Part shown: positions 55,701 to 64,000 of the stretch, piece after piece | Numbering within the stretch: position 1 is the first letter of the stretch | Layout of the letters: each line of letters starts with the position of its first letter | Source: Limnomonas spitsbergensis | Taxonomy: Eukaryota; Chlorophyta; Chlorophyceae; Chlamydomonadales | DNA length: 64,000 nucleotides | NCBI GenBank assembly: GCA_037349105.1 | Contig: JAYJMM010000117.1 | Span: forward strand, 1,054,001-1,118,000 | Reading direction: 5' to 3' | Notes under the pieces: model-generated | Databases searched by the model: none | The model's input: only the letters and a program-made list of their open reading frames with translations | Told to the model about the DNA's origin: nothing | Made by a program: the position numbers and the translations under genes

Positions 55701-57893
55701 GCTAGAAGTGGAGCAGTGAGGTGCGCTGACCGATGCACTGAATTAGGCTTGACAACTAAAGGAGCAAAGAGGGGCAACGAGAGGCAGGGTGTCCATGCAG
55801 GGTAACCAAAGTAAGAAAATCTCGGCATGGGATATCACTAATATAATGCCCAGGGGACGAGACATCAGCAGATGTTCAGATCTTCACAAGATCAGGTCTG
55901 GAGATGTCAAGATTCGGACATGATCAACTCAGGAGATGTTGAGATCCAAAAATAGTCCGATCCGGATAAGGTTAGGCACAAAGGTGTTCACATCCAGATA
56001 TGTTTAGATCAGATCTTCAGAGCAGGAGCTGGGTCAGCAAGATTCCAGCCATCACCTGAAACGGATAACTGAAACTGGACCAGGTCGCAAACATTGGCCT
56101 GAACCCTTCACCTTGAACCCTAAAATGGAACTAGGTTACGAATGTCGGCTTCATTCCTAAACCCTTAACCCGAACTAGGTTGCGAAAGCCGGCAAGACAA
56201 ACAGAGAAGGCGCGGTCAAGAAGAAAAGAAAAGACCGGGCTGGCACGAAAAATGTGATGTGATGTATCCCACCAAGACAGGCCAGGCTTGACACGACATT
56301 TGCCTCTATGCCCCTCGCCTCGAGGACTCGCTTGAAACCCTGAAATCGCTAAACCCCCGTTATCCAAACCCTATAATCGCCAGACCCCCGTTATTCAAAC
56401 CCTGAAATCACCGGACCCGCCTTCCAAACCCTGAAATCACCGGACCCGCCATCCAAACCCTGAAATCGTCAGACCCCCGCCATCCAAGCCTTGAAATCCC
56501 TCTTCGAACGGTGGTGGATACTTCGGCGACTGACGGAGTTTGTAACCCCACCTGGAATTTTAAATAACCAATCTGAATCGTGTACACAAGTACCAGGTTT
56601 GGAACGTATGCGCACTGCACACTTTTGTGTACTGCACCCTCGTATGTACTACATCCTGGTGTGTACTGCACCCTCGTATTTACTGTTCCCTGGTGTGTAA
56701 TGCACGCACCGTCGTACGCGCTGGTCCGGTTGGGCTTGGCTAGGAGGTCCTGGACTGAAAAGTCATCCGGCTCATTCTTGATCAGGTACCAAGCCTGAAA
56801 TCAGAGTAAAAAATCGTCAGCGGTCGTTGCAATTTAATAGTACATCAAACCAGCTTTCATTTTTATGTCTCAGCTACATGTCAGCTATACACCAGGCACT
56901 GGCCGGCGGCCCCATTTATGGCCAGCCATGCTGCTTAAGCCACAAGCCGTACACAGGTCCAGGTGGTCCCGATCGAGCCGTTGGCGGCCTTTCGATGTGG
57001 ACTGCTAGCTGATAAAAGAAACGCTGCACCTGACAGGGGTGGCTGGCACTCACTTCATTCCCAGCCTCGTGCAGGACTCTTGTTCACAGTTTCACACTCG
57101 TGTTCACACTATTTAGCGCCTGATGCTTCAATTTTAGAGTAACTTCATCTTATAGAGCCTAACAAAAATGGCAGCGGCAGGTCTCCGCAGCTAATGCGCC
57201 CTTTACCGGCCGCCAAGCTGGACCGCATCCCCCCCTGGCTGGCCTGCTTGAGGTTTCTGACGGTCATGACTACAAGAATGCTTAAATGGGTAGTCCGGGA
57301 GGAAGGCATCATGTGAAGCTAAGCAGTGACAAGGCGATAGTTTGATTGTCCAACGTGTTGGCGCTTTTAGTCTTATTCGGTTGGCTTCCGAGGTGACGAC
57401 ATGGGCGATGGCAGCGGGAGGAGGGCATCATGTGAAGGTGGAGCCCGCTCTTGCAACCAGGTGCGTCGAATCAACACCAAGGCATTTTTGATAGCCTAAC
57501 ATGATGGCTCATGTTCCACGCGAGAGCCGCAAGAAGTGCCGACATGGGCAAGAAGAGGGACGACGGCAAGGTGATCAGCTAGAGCCCCCTCATGCAAGAA
57601 GGTGTAGCTTAGCAGATCCAAGGGGATAGAATTGGAAAGTATGAACAGGCTATCAAGCACATGCCACAGCATCTTGCATGGAGGGGTATGAGTGGCGGTC
57701 AGGCATTGCATGGGGCACGCATGGCTGCATGCCATCCTCAGGAGAAAGCAAGCATGATGGCCTTGTTACCTACCGGTCCGTCCTCTCGGCCCTCAGATTT
57801 TAATGCCTTGGGCGGCTCCTCCACTTTCCTTCTCTTGCTAGCTTCCTTCTCATCCAGAGCAGGCTCGCTCGTGGATGCCTTAGCCTTCGGCAT
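49728..57893 (-). CDS. EVE-domain (THYN1-like) protein with basic Ala/Lys/Pro tail, six exons
   Basis: Exons on the minus strand: 57893-57774, 56794-56710, 54812-54691, 52465-52410, 51085-50977, 50180-49728 (stop 49730-49728). Phases agree throughout and give 314 residues. Residues 1-40 are Lys/Glu-rich (EKEASKRRKVEEP is nuclear-signal-like). Residues 41-184 are an EVE domain, a PUA-related fold that binds modified bases in nucleic acid: AWYLIKNEPDDFSV, GIRNHQARNHMRSM, GDQIFFYQSSCKVPGICAIV, AYPDFMSWD, RYIPLDELK and SRLSIQPV are in family order. Residues 185-314 are a low-complexity Ala/Lys/Pro tail like a linker-histone tail, absent from typical short members. The start at 57893 is chosen because it gives a compact N-terminus; an in-frame ATG at 58040 would add 49 residues. 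Expected to act in the nucleus; ligand unknown. Both edges of exon 3 are copied repeatedly in the flanking introns. Confidence 0.9.
50260..50660. repeat. ~60-bp degenerate repeat (GGCACAGGTTTAGCCGGATT)
   Basis: At least seven imperfect units with GGCACAGGTTTAGCCGGATT, GTRCTACCAAGGTAGCA and AGACAGCAC in intron 5 of the EVE gene. No exon. Confidence 0.75.
51150..51600. repeat. Two short arrays in intron 4 of EVE gene
   Basis: 51150-51295: GTGATCTGGCCAAATGTGAT, ATGGCCCAGGTGATGTGACC. 51470-51600: about four units of 33 bases, ATGGAATACACACTCAGCAA plus TGCATTAGTAAA. Confidence 0.85.
51985..52155 (+). repeat. Dispersed family A copy
   Basis: CTCAGCTACGCATCAGCTAA, GGCCAGCCATGTTGCTGTG, CGTTTGGTCCAAATCGGGCC, and GGTAGCCGATAAAAGAGACC at the end. 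Aligns over its full length with 56862-57025. Confidence 0.65.
52540..52625. repeat. 20-bp repeat (CAAGGTCAAACTGATGCTA), ~4 copies
   Basis: A short perfect array in intron 3 of the EVE gene, upstream (minus sense) of exon 4. Confidence 0.9.
52900..53540. repeat. AT-rich ~65-bp degenerate repeat, ~8 copies
   Basis: Units with GCCCTGAGGCATGGATCA, AGGAAGCCACACATCAAGCA and AATAAATAAATAAT, drifting strongly. Intron 3 of the EVE gene. Confidence 0.7.
53925..54684. repeat. ~134-bp repeats carrying the end and donor of EVE exon 3, ~5 copies
   Basis: Real junction (plus-strand view) GCTCACCTCTCGAGCCACCTCCACAATAGCG; in the minus sense GTGGCTCGAGAG|GTGAGC. Copies GCTCACCTCTCAGGCCACCT..CCACAATAAAGC occur near 54058, 54193, 54327 and 54459, and a weaker one near 53930. 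Each is followed by CACTGCTGCTTGATGCCTGA-type intron text. Almost all keep the GTGAGC donor. Confidence 0.9.
54894..55660. repeat. 122-bp repeats carrying the acceptor and start of EVE exon 3, ~7 copies
   Basis: Each unit holds GCGCATGTGGTTGCGCGCCT, GGTGGTTGCGTATGC and CTGAAAGGG. In the minus sense this is CCCTTTCAG|GCATACGCAACC, identical to the real acceptor at 54812, followed by about 37 exon bases. Copies begin near 54896, 55018, 55140, 55262, 55386, 55508 and 55615; the first five are almost identical. Only the copy at 54812-54691 continues into the rest of the exon. Confidence 0.93.
55661..56709. other. Remainder of intron 2 of EVE gene
   Basis: Contains AGATCAGATC-rich text (55860-56010), a ~31-bp repeat of CCTGAAATCGCCAGACCCCC type (56330-56490, about 5 copies), and two ACTGCACCCTCGTATTTACT units (56630-56700). 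The last units resemble the plus-strand view of the exon-2 donor region (ATGCACGCACCGTCGTAC). Confidence 0.6.
56862..57025 (+). repeat. Dispersed family A copy
   Basis: CTCAGCTACATGTCAGCTAT, GGCCAGCCATGCTGCTTAAG, GTCCAGGTGGTCCCGATCGA, and GCTAGCTGATAAAAGAAACG at the end. Full-length relative of 51985-52155. Confidence 0.65.
57026..57773. other. Remainder of intron 1 of EVE gene
   Basis: No exon is supported. GAGGAAGGCATCATGTGAAG at 57299 and GAGGAGGGCATCATGTGAAG at 57418 mark a short duplicated block. Confidence 0.5.
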
Positions 57894-58174
57894 TTGCAAC
57901 TTGAGAACAGTGAGAGTTCTGAGCGGGAAGCTCAGTCGGCCTCTTGAGGCGCTCAAAAGCATCGACTTTGCAGCCACGCGCTGCTCTGCTTCGCTGATGG
58001 AGACGCTCCACCCCATAGTCCGAACATGGCCACACTTCAACGGCCATCACCTTCCCTCCATGAGTCCGCACTCTCGCCCGCCCGCGACCTGAGTGGAATT
58101 CAAAAAGTAACCACTTCCTCCCATCGAACCACCGTGGCTTTATCTCTCTGTCTAGCACTCATCCCCCGCACGAC
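57894..58174. promoter_or_regulatory. Divergent upstream region of EVE and AAGAB-like genes
   Basis: 281 bases separate the two start codons. No TATA box is obvious and it is free of the repeats found elsewhere. The EVE 5' UTR (or N-terminal extension to 58040) occupies part of it. Shared promoter is an inference from geometry. Confidence 0.45.
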
Positions 58175-61100
58175 ATGGACCCCGTCATCCTTGTCGCAGG
58201 CGCCAAAGGTGTCGGTAAAGGCTCCCTAATAGCAGCCCTTCTGTCAGATCAAGAGCGATCTGGGCTGTCAGATCACGAATCCTTTTGGAGCATCGACACC
58301 AAGTACTATACGGCCCGCGTTGTGCTCAGTGAGAAGATCATAGATGCAGCCTCAGTCGCTGCAGCGCAGCCGGAAGCACTGGTGCTGGTCATCGATGGCA
58401 GTCACGAAGACAGCTTCCTTGAAGTTCGTGCCTGGGCTGAGCGCTTCGAGATGCTCGATTCGGCAGAAATAAAGCTCCTGGTGGCCAACAAGGCAGACCT
58501 GATGCAGCAGCAGCAGCCCAGCAGCAGTGGCGGTCCGCAGCCCACATGGCGCCCCGCATGGCTGCCATCGGCCATGGACTGGTGCTCCTCGCAAGGGATA
58601 GAGTACATCGAGGCCTGCGCCTCTGATCCCGTCAGGGATGTGGCGCTGGAGCTAGATGGCGACGCGCAGGGCATGGCCCGGGTGGCGCAAGCGCTGCATG
58701 CCCACATGTGGCCTGGCATGGCGTTGAAAGCCAAAGGAGCGGGTGGACGTGGAGGTACAAGCGCAGCGGCGGGAGCAGCATACATTCCGCCCGGTCAATC
58801 AGGCAATACAACAGCGGCGGCGGCCGGGCCGGAGCAGACGGATGCAGCATACGACACTGACAAAAACCGGGGAAATGTCTTTCTCGGGCAGGGCACGGAC
58901 GGGTGCAGCGGCGACACAGAGGCGGATTCAGCCGCGGCAGCAGGTGCTGCAGTTGCAACGGCTGATCCGCAGGCTGGCGGATCAGGGGCCCTGCCGCCGG
59001 GAGCGAGGACGAAGAACCCACCGGATGGCGCTGCGGAAGCAGGCATGGACGACTTTGAGAAGATATTCTCCGACATGCAAGGTGTGCAGATTTGGAAATG
59101 AAAGAGTTGCTTTCTTCGCAGAGCTTGCTCATGCAGGGGACTGGATTGCATGGCTAGCAAGGGCCCCATGCAGAAGATGAGGCAACGGCATCCCTGTTCC
59201 TTAAAGATTAGGATACCGGTACTGGTATTGAAAAGATTTAAGCTACCGGTAATCTGCAATGGACCTGGCACATGGCGCATTGGCTCTGCCCCACAACCTC
59301 GCCCCACAACCTCGCCCCACAACCTCGCCCCACAACCTTGCCCCACAACCTTTGGGGGCTCCGCTTCTTCACAACCTTGCCCCACAAGCCCTTTGGGGGC
59401 TCCGCTTCTTCACCTACTTTTTAAAGACGCCCCACAACCTTGCCCCACAACCTTGCCCCACAACCTCGCCCCACAACCTCGCCCCACAACCTTGCCCCAC
59501 AACCTCGCCCCACAACCTTGCCCCCACAATCTTGCCCCACAACCTCGCCCCACAACCTTGCCCCACAACCTCGCCCCACAGCCTCGCCCCACAACCTTGC
59601 CCCACAACCTCGCCCCACAACCTTGCCCCACAACCTCGCCCCACAACCTTGCCCCCACAACCTTGCCCCACAACATCGCCCCACAACCTCGCCCCACAAC
59701 CTCGCCCCACAACCTTGCCCCACAACCTCGCCCCACAACCTTGCTCCACAACCTTGCCCCACAACCTCGCCCCACAACCTCGCCCCACAACCTCGCCCCA
59801 CAACCTCGCCCCACAACCTTGCCCCACAACCTCGCCCCACAACCTTGCCCCACAACCTTGCCCCACAACCTCGCCCCACAACCTTGCCCCACAACCTCGC
59901 CCCACAACCTTGCCCCACAACCTCGCCCCACAACCTTGCCCCACAACCTCGCCCCACAACCTCGCCCCACAACCTCGCCCCACAACCTCGCCCCACAACC
60001 TCGCCCCACAACCTCGCCCCACAACCTTGCCCTACAACCTTAAGGGGCTCCGCTTCTTCACAACCTTGCCCCACAAGCCCTTTGGGGGCTCCGCTTCTTC
60101 ACCTACTTTTTAAAGACGCCCCACAACCTTGCCCCACAACCTTGCCCCACAACCTCGCCCCACAACCTTGCCCCACAACCTCGCCCCACAACCTTGCCCC
60201 CACAATCTTGCCCCACAACCTTGCCCCACAACCTTGCCCCACAACCTCGCCCCACAGCCTCGCCCCACAACCTTGCCCCACAACCTCGCCCCACAACCTT
60301 GCCCCACAACCTCGCCCCACAACCTCGCCCCCACAACCTTGCCCCACAACCTCGCCCCACAACCTCGCCCCACAACCTCGCCCCACAACCTCGCCCCACA
60401 ACCTTGCCCTACAACCTTGCCCCATAACCTCGCCCCACAACCTTGTTCCACATCTTCGCCCCACAACCTCGCCCCACAACCTCGCCCCACAACCTCGCCC
60501 CACAACCTCGCCCCACAACCTCGCCCCACAACCTCGCCCCACAACCTTGCCCCACAACCTCGCCCCACAACCTCGCCCCACAACCTTGCCCCACAACCTC
60601 GCCCCACAACCTCGCCCCACAACCTTGCCCCACAACCTCGCCCCACAACCTCGCCCCACAACCTTGCCCCACAACCTTGCCCCACAACCTCGCCCCACAA
60701 CCTTGCCCCACAACCTCGCCCCACAACCTTGCCCCACAACCTCGCCCCACAACCTCGCCCCACAACCTCGCCCCACAACCTCGCCCCACAACCTTGCCCC
60801 ACAACCTCGCCCCACAACCTCGCCCCACAACCTCGCTCCACAACCTTGCCCCACAACCTCGCCCCACAACCTCGCGCCTCTATCCCTGCATACAGCCCCC
60901 TATCAGGCAACTCTTCCTGTGTATGTGTGTGCATGTGCATGAGTGTCAGTGTGTGCATTCATCCAGCTGGACGGCTGCATGCAGAGAAATCACTAGTTTA
61001 AAGGGAGCCGGATATTTAGGGTTTCCACCTGTCCAGGAGGTGGATCCCCCAACCCTGAAAGAGAAAAAATTGCACATCCGAGAGGCAGGAAAGATGTCCG

Positions 61101-62401
61101 GAAGAGATAGAGCCCCCAGTAACACTCAGGCCAACCACTAGCCCTCTTGCAACTGTACAAGGTGGGGTTCATTCATTGCAAATGACTGAAGAACCAAGGG
61201 CGCAGCCCAAGGAAAGCATTGCTAAGGCACACTTTGAAAAACCGCATCGCCCATTTGTCCTACCATATGAAGCTACGGGCCGGATAAGGAAAAAAACGAC
61301 GAGCCTGGTTCTAGGGGAACCAAAGTTGATGGGGCATTGAGCAATTGAGCATCCCCCCCCCCTTTTCCTTCAGGGGAGGTCCAGGAGCCTTAGCATAGCC
61401 TTGGTAACAGGAACACACGAACCAGGAGGCAGCAGTCCAAGCTTCTGGCCGTGCCATTAGGAGCCGCTTCTTGTAGGGCTAGGGCAGAACCTTTGGCCCC
61501 TCAGGACCGCATAAAGATGTAGGCAGCCACGTTGGGGGATGTGCTCATCTGCTGCCAGCATGGGCAAGGGTACCACATCCCCTAACAAGCCCAGGCCACT
61601 TCGCAGCGGGTGAGGGGTTCTCCAAGCCACGTTCCAGTGAACGAGGGGACACTCCTGCCCTTATTGGCACTGACGCTGCCCAATGGGAAATAAAACCGGG
61701 GGATGAAATGGGCAGAATTCTGGCTTCAGACTGAATGCAAATAGATGGCTCCAGCCTGAATGCAAAATTATGGCCTCAGTCTACAATCTACATGCAGAAA
61801 ACTGGCGACAGTCTGCATGCCAAATTCTGGCCTCAGGCTAAAGGAAAAATGTATGGCCCCAGCCTGCATGCCAAATTCTGGCCACAGCCTACTCTGCAAA
61901 AACATTCAACATTGAAACCTGAATTCGCAGGCACAAAGGACAAGCTGTCTGGGATACCAGAAAAACTGGCCCCAGTCTGCATGCTGAAATCTGGCCACAA
62001 TCTACACTAAAAAAAAATACAGCTTATTGCTCAAGCCTGAATTTGCAGGCATGAAGGACCGGCTGTCTGGGCTACTGGAAAACTGGCCCCAGTCTGCATG
62101 CTAAAATCTGGCCACGGTCTACACTGCAAAAATAACGCTAGACAGTGTAATCGCAGAAATCTGGGATCGCAGGCACAAATTGAACATTGAAACCTGGATC
62201 CGCAGGCACTATAACCGGCTGTCTGGTCTACCAGAAAAACGTTCAACATTGAAACCTGAATTTGCAGGCACAAAGGACCGGTTGTCTGGGCTACCTGATG
62301 CAGACCGGCGGTCTCAGGCCGCTGACATGGCGTTGAGGCTGGCGTCGATGCTGGGGCTGGATGAGAGTGATGATGGCGGAAGTGAGGACGGTGACAGCTG
62401 A
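58175..62401 (+). CDS. AAGAB: Alpha/gamma-adaptin-binding protein p34-like, two exons
   Basis: Exons 58175-59081 and 62268-62401 (stop TGA), phase 1 on both sides, 346 residues. Animal AAGAB is a chaperone for assembly of AP-1/AP-2 clathrin adaptors in the cytosol, using a degenerate Rab-like G domain. Here: P-loop GAKGVGKGS (9-17), SIDTKYYTARVVL (39-51), hydrophobic ALVLVIDGS, NKAD (105-108, G4-like), GIEYIEACASDP, then VAQALHAHMWPGMALK typical of plant/animal members. A Gly/Ala low-complexity linker follows (about 190-285). The C-terminal helix FEKIFSDMQG joins across the intron to TKDRLSGLPDADRRSQAADM, matching the conserved C-terminal region. Reading through the donor would end at 59101 with QIWK and lose that region, so the spliced form is preferred. 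The 3.2-kb intron holds a 13-bp satellite and copies of the exon-2 start. Confidence 0.85.
59290..60873 (+). repeat. 13-bp satellite (CCCCACAACCTYG), ~110 copies
   Basis: Tandem CCCCACAACCTTG and CCCCACAACCTCG with a few CCCCCACAA variants. A spacer block (CTTTGGGGGCTCCGCTTCTT, then CACCTACTTTTTAAAGACGC) occurs at about 59350-59432 and again at 60045-60120, so about 690 bp of array was duplicated as a unit. It fills the AAGAB-like intron. Long PTTSPHNLAPQ-like open frames on both strands are artefacts. Confidence 0.95.
60874..61740 (+). other. AAGAB-like intron, middle
   Basis: No repeat array and no supported exon. A short GTGTGCATGTG run lies near 60925-60955. Confidence 0.45.
61741..62267 (+). 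repeat. Three upstream copies of AAGAB-like exon-2 acceptor/start
   Basis: TTCGCAG|GCACAAAGGACAAGCTGTCT (61922), TTTGCAG|GCATGAAGGACCGGCTGTCT (62041) and ATCCGCAG|GCACTATAACCGGCTGTCT (62199) precede the real TTTGCAG|GCACAAAGGACCGGTTGTCT (62261). The first three then read ACCAGAAAAACTGGCC-like text instead of the exon. TCTGGCCWCAGYCTRCATGC repeats fill the gaps from 61740. Confidence 0.9.
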
Positions 62402-62689
62402 TGTGAATCTGGTAGCCACACCATAACCTGCGGCCCCTTGTCGACACTGAGGCTGGATGAGGCTCATGAGAATGATGATGGCGGGAGTGAGGTAGTGACA
62501 GCTGATGTGAACTTGGTAGCCACACCATAGCATGAGGCCTGTGTGACTGGGGCTGGATACGAGTGATGATGGCGGGAGTAGTGACAACATTGGCAACTGA
62601 TGTGAACGTGGCATCCACTGTTCATTTTTTGCCTATGAGTCCAACTTGTGCAGGCCTCCCTGCGGCCGCTAGAGGCCCGCTTAGGGGCA

Positions 62690-62775
62690 AACTTGGACTG
62701 GCCTATGGCTGGTGGCCAAAGTAGCATGGCTGGCATGGGCATCTGGTCAGTGGCCTGGGTGTAGCTGACATTTCG
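62690..62775 (-). repeat. Dispersed family A partial copy
   Basis: Minus strand: CCAGCCATGCTACTTTGGCC, then CAGCCATAGGCCAGTCCAAG. Core of family A only. Confidence 0.5.
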
Positions 62776-62781
62776 CTGAGT

Positions 62782-62786
62782 TGTAA
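62782..62786 (+). terminator. Candidate TGTAA poly(A) signal of AAGAB-like gene
   Basis: TGTAA about 380 bases after the stop. Motif only. Confidence 0.35.
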
Positions 62787-62905
62787 CAAATAATGACTGG
62801 TGGGATCCACAGTCACACCATAACCTGCGGCCTTTGGGGATGGGATGAGAGTGATGACGGCAGTACGGGCAACGGTCACAGCTGATGTGAACTTGAGATC
62901 CACAA

Positions 62906-64000
62906 CGTAAAGTGCGGCTTCACGTTGCTCTGGGACTGCTTGCATTGCGAAGCAAGAAGCATAGGGTGCTGAGGCATGCAACAGGGTTGCCCCAGGGGTC
63001 CTTATTATTGTCCATAAATCTATATTTCACCTTAACATGTATGACTAACACAATCGAGATGGACAGATAAAGCGACCTCTCTTAACGGAGCAGGGCCCAG
63101 TGGGTATGCACCGTTAAAAGATAAAGCGACATCTCTATATTTATGTTTGCTTGTATGGCGTCGTCATGACAAACTGATGATCATTTCAGGTCTACAGTCC
63201 ATGGTGGCGAGGGGGGGAGGGGGGGTGGGGCATGAAAAAATCTCGCACCATTTGGAGCGCACGACACAGCAGGACGACGGGCACACAGGGGGCCTCTGAT
63301 TGAATCTGGTGAGAGTGGTGACTGGTCATCAGGTGCTGCAGCAGAAGCCTGCACTGGTGTACTCTCATATTTTGGAAAGGTTTTTTCCTTTTCCTTTTCC
63401 GTCTGTTCCTTTTCTCTCTCCTCTAGCCTTAAGTTTATTTCCCTTCCGACCACACAGTCGGGCGCCCATGCGGCCGAGCTTTTTCAGCATGGCCCAGAGG
63501 TGTTGTGTTTTTTACTGGTGTACTGGCGCAGTGATACATGAAGTGCACCCTTCGGCCGTGACAGTGCATTAGAAAGAAAGAAAGAAAACGCCTGAGCGTG
63601 GCTTGAGGAATACGGGATTTTAAATTATATCACCATCTGATCCATATCCTGATTTGCTGCCTCTGAAACCAGGCAGTGGGCCGCAGGCAAGGGTGGGCAA
63701 TGGTGTTGCCGTACGTCATGTTTTCTGTGTACCGTACTTCCCGAGGGATGAGTATGTAACGCAGGAGACTAGAGAACAACGTCTAATCGCTTCGCTTTCG
63801 ATAATTAAAACATTGCAATATATCAATACAACTGTCGCAGTTAGCAGCACTGCCTTTTTTAGCATGAGAGCGAGCAGTCGACACATTCGAAGGGCCTTAT
63901 AGTCACGTCACAGAAACGGAAGCAAGATATGGCGACCGGAATTGTGTTTCTTCAGAGCAGCCTAGATGATGGGTCTCCTGCTATGGTCGGGAGCGGCTAC
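62906..64000. other. Right-end intergenic sequence with family B copy
   Basis: A family B copy lies at 63395-63510 (CACAGTCGGGCGCCCATGCG, TTTTCAGCATGGCCCAGAGG). GGGCCCAGTGGGTATGCACC at 63089 matches 32717 and 48937. No gene is supported to the window end; short open frames lack family resemblance. Confidence 0.5.

Larger units (their letters stand above)
62402..62905 (+). repeat. Copies of AAGAB-like exon-2 end after the stop
   Basis: GATGAGAGTGATGATGGCGGAAGTGAGG..GACAGCTGATGTGAA at the exon end is echoed at 62463-62510, 62555-62605 and 62845-62895, each followed by CTTGGTAGCCACACCATA-like text. The 3' edge of the last exon is thus duplicated too. Confidence 0.85.

Noticed and set aside
57894..58040. 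In-frame N-terminal extension of the EVE protein from the ATG at 58040
   Set aside because: Possible, but it would take up half of the divergent promoter region and has no family resemblance; the ATG at 57893 is preferred.
59082..59101. Stop at 59099-59101 as the real end of the AAGAB-like protein
   Set aside because: CAAG|GTGTGC is a good donor, and splicing to 62268 restores the conserved C-terminal region.
59150..60958. Pro/His-rich and Gly/Cys-rich repeat proteins on both strands
   Set aside because: Produced by the 13-bp satellite in the AAGAB-like intron.

Overview
The window looks like nuclear DNA of a green alga, probably a chlamydomonadalean. The evidence is animal/plant-like genes split into many short exons, GTGAGT-type donors with CAG acceptors, G-rich intron starts, degenerate TTTAGGG-like tracts and TGTAA motifs 3' of some genes. 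The species cannot be named from sequence alone. Nearly all of the 64 kb is intron or intergenic repeat; only about 5.4 kb is coding. No operon, rRNA, tRNA or CRISPR was found.

Four genes can be rebuilt by hand, with intron phases that agree at every junction used. (1) 1694-33392, plus: the last 16 exons (about 661 residues) of an ATP-dependent 5-oxoprolinase (OPLAH type). The gene runs off the left edge. (2) 36418-47073, plus: nine exons, 704 residues, an organelle-targeted AsmA/TamB-like protein (family call tentative). (3) 49728-57893, minus: six exons, 314 residues, an EVE-domain (THYN1-like) protein with a basic Ala/Lys/Pro tail. (4) 58175-62401, plus: two exons, 346 residues, an AAGAB/p34-like adaptin-binding G-domain protein. 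Its last exon lies 3.2 kb downstream, beyond a 13-bp satellite. Genes 3 and 4 are divergent and share a 281-bp upstream region.

The introns hold giant tandem arrays: 27 bp (2537-3665), 18 bp (13286-13640), 11 bp (14190-19971, about 525 copies), CTG/CTA-type (24055-25165), 26 bp (25690-31695, about 230 copies), about 30 bp (39340-40650), 54 bp (42985-44245) and 13 bp (59290-60873). There are also dispersed short repeats and small inverted-repeat elements.

The most striking signal is shared by all four genes. Exon edges, meaning the last 25-70 bases of an exon with its donor or the first 25-60 bases with its acceptor, occur again as 1-7 decaying tandem copies just inside the neighbouring intron. 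Several arrays seem to have grown from such copies: the 18-bp array from exon 10 of the oxoprolinase, the 30-bp array from a donor-proximal segment, and possibly the 11-bp array from the start of exon 11. Introns therefore appear to grow outward from splice junctions by tandem duplication, leaving rows of decoy splice sites. The four genes have no evident common pathway: glutathione cycle, envelope/lipid-type protein, modified-base-binding type protein, and adaptor-complex assembly.
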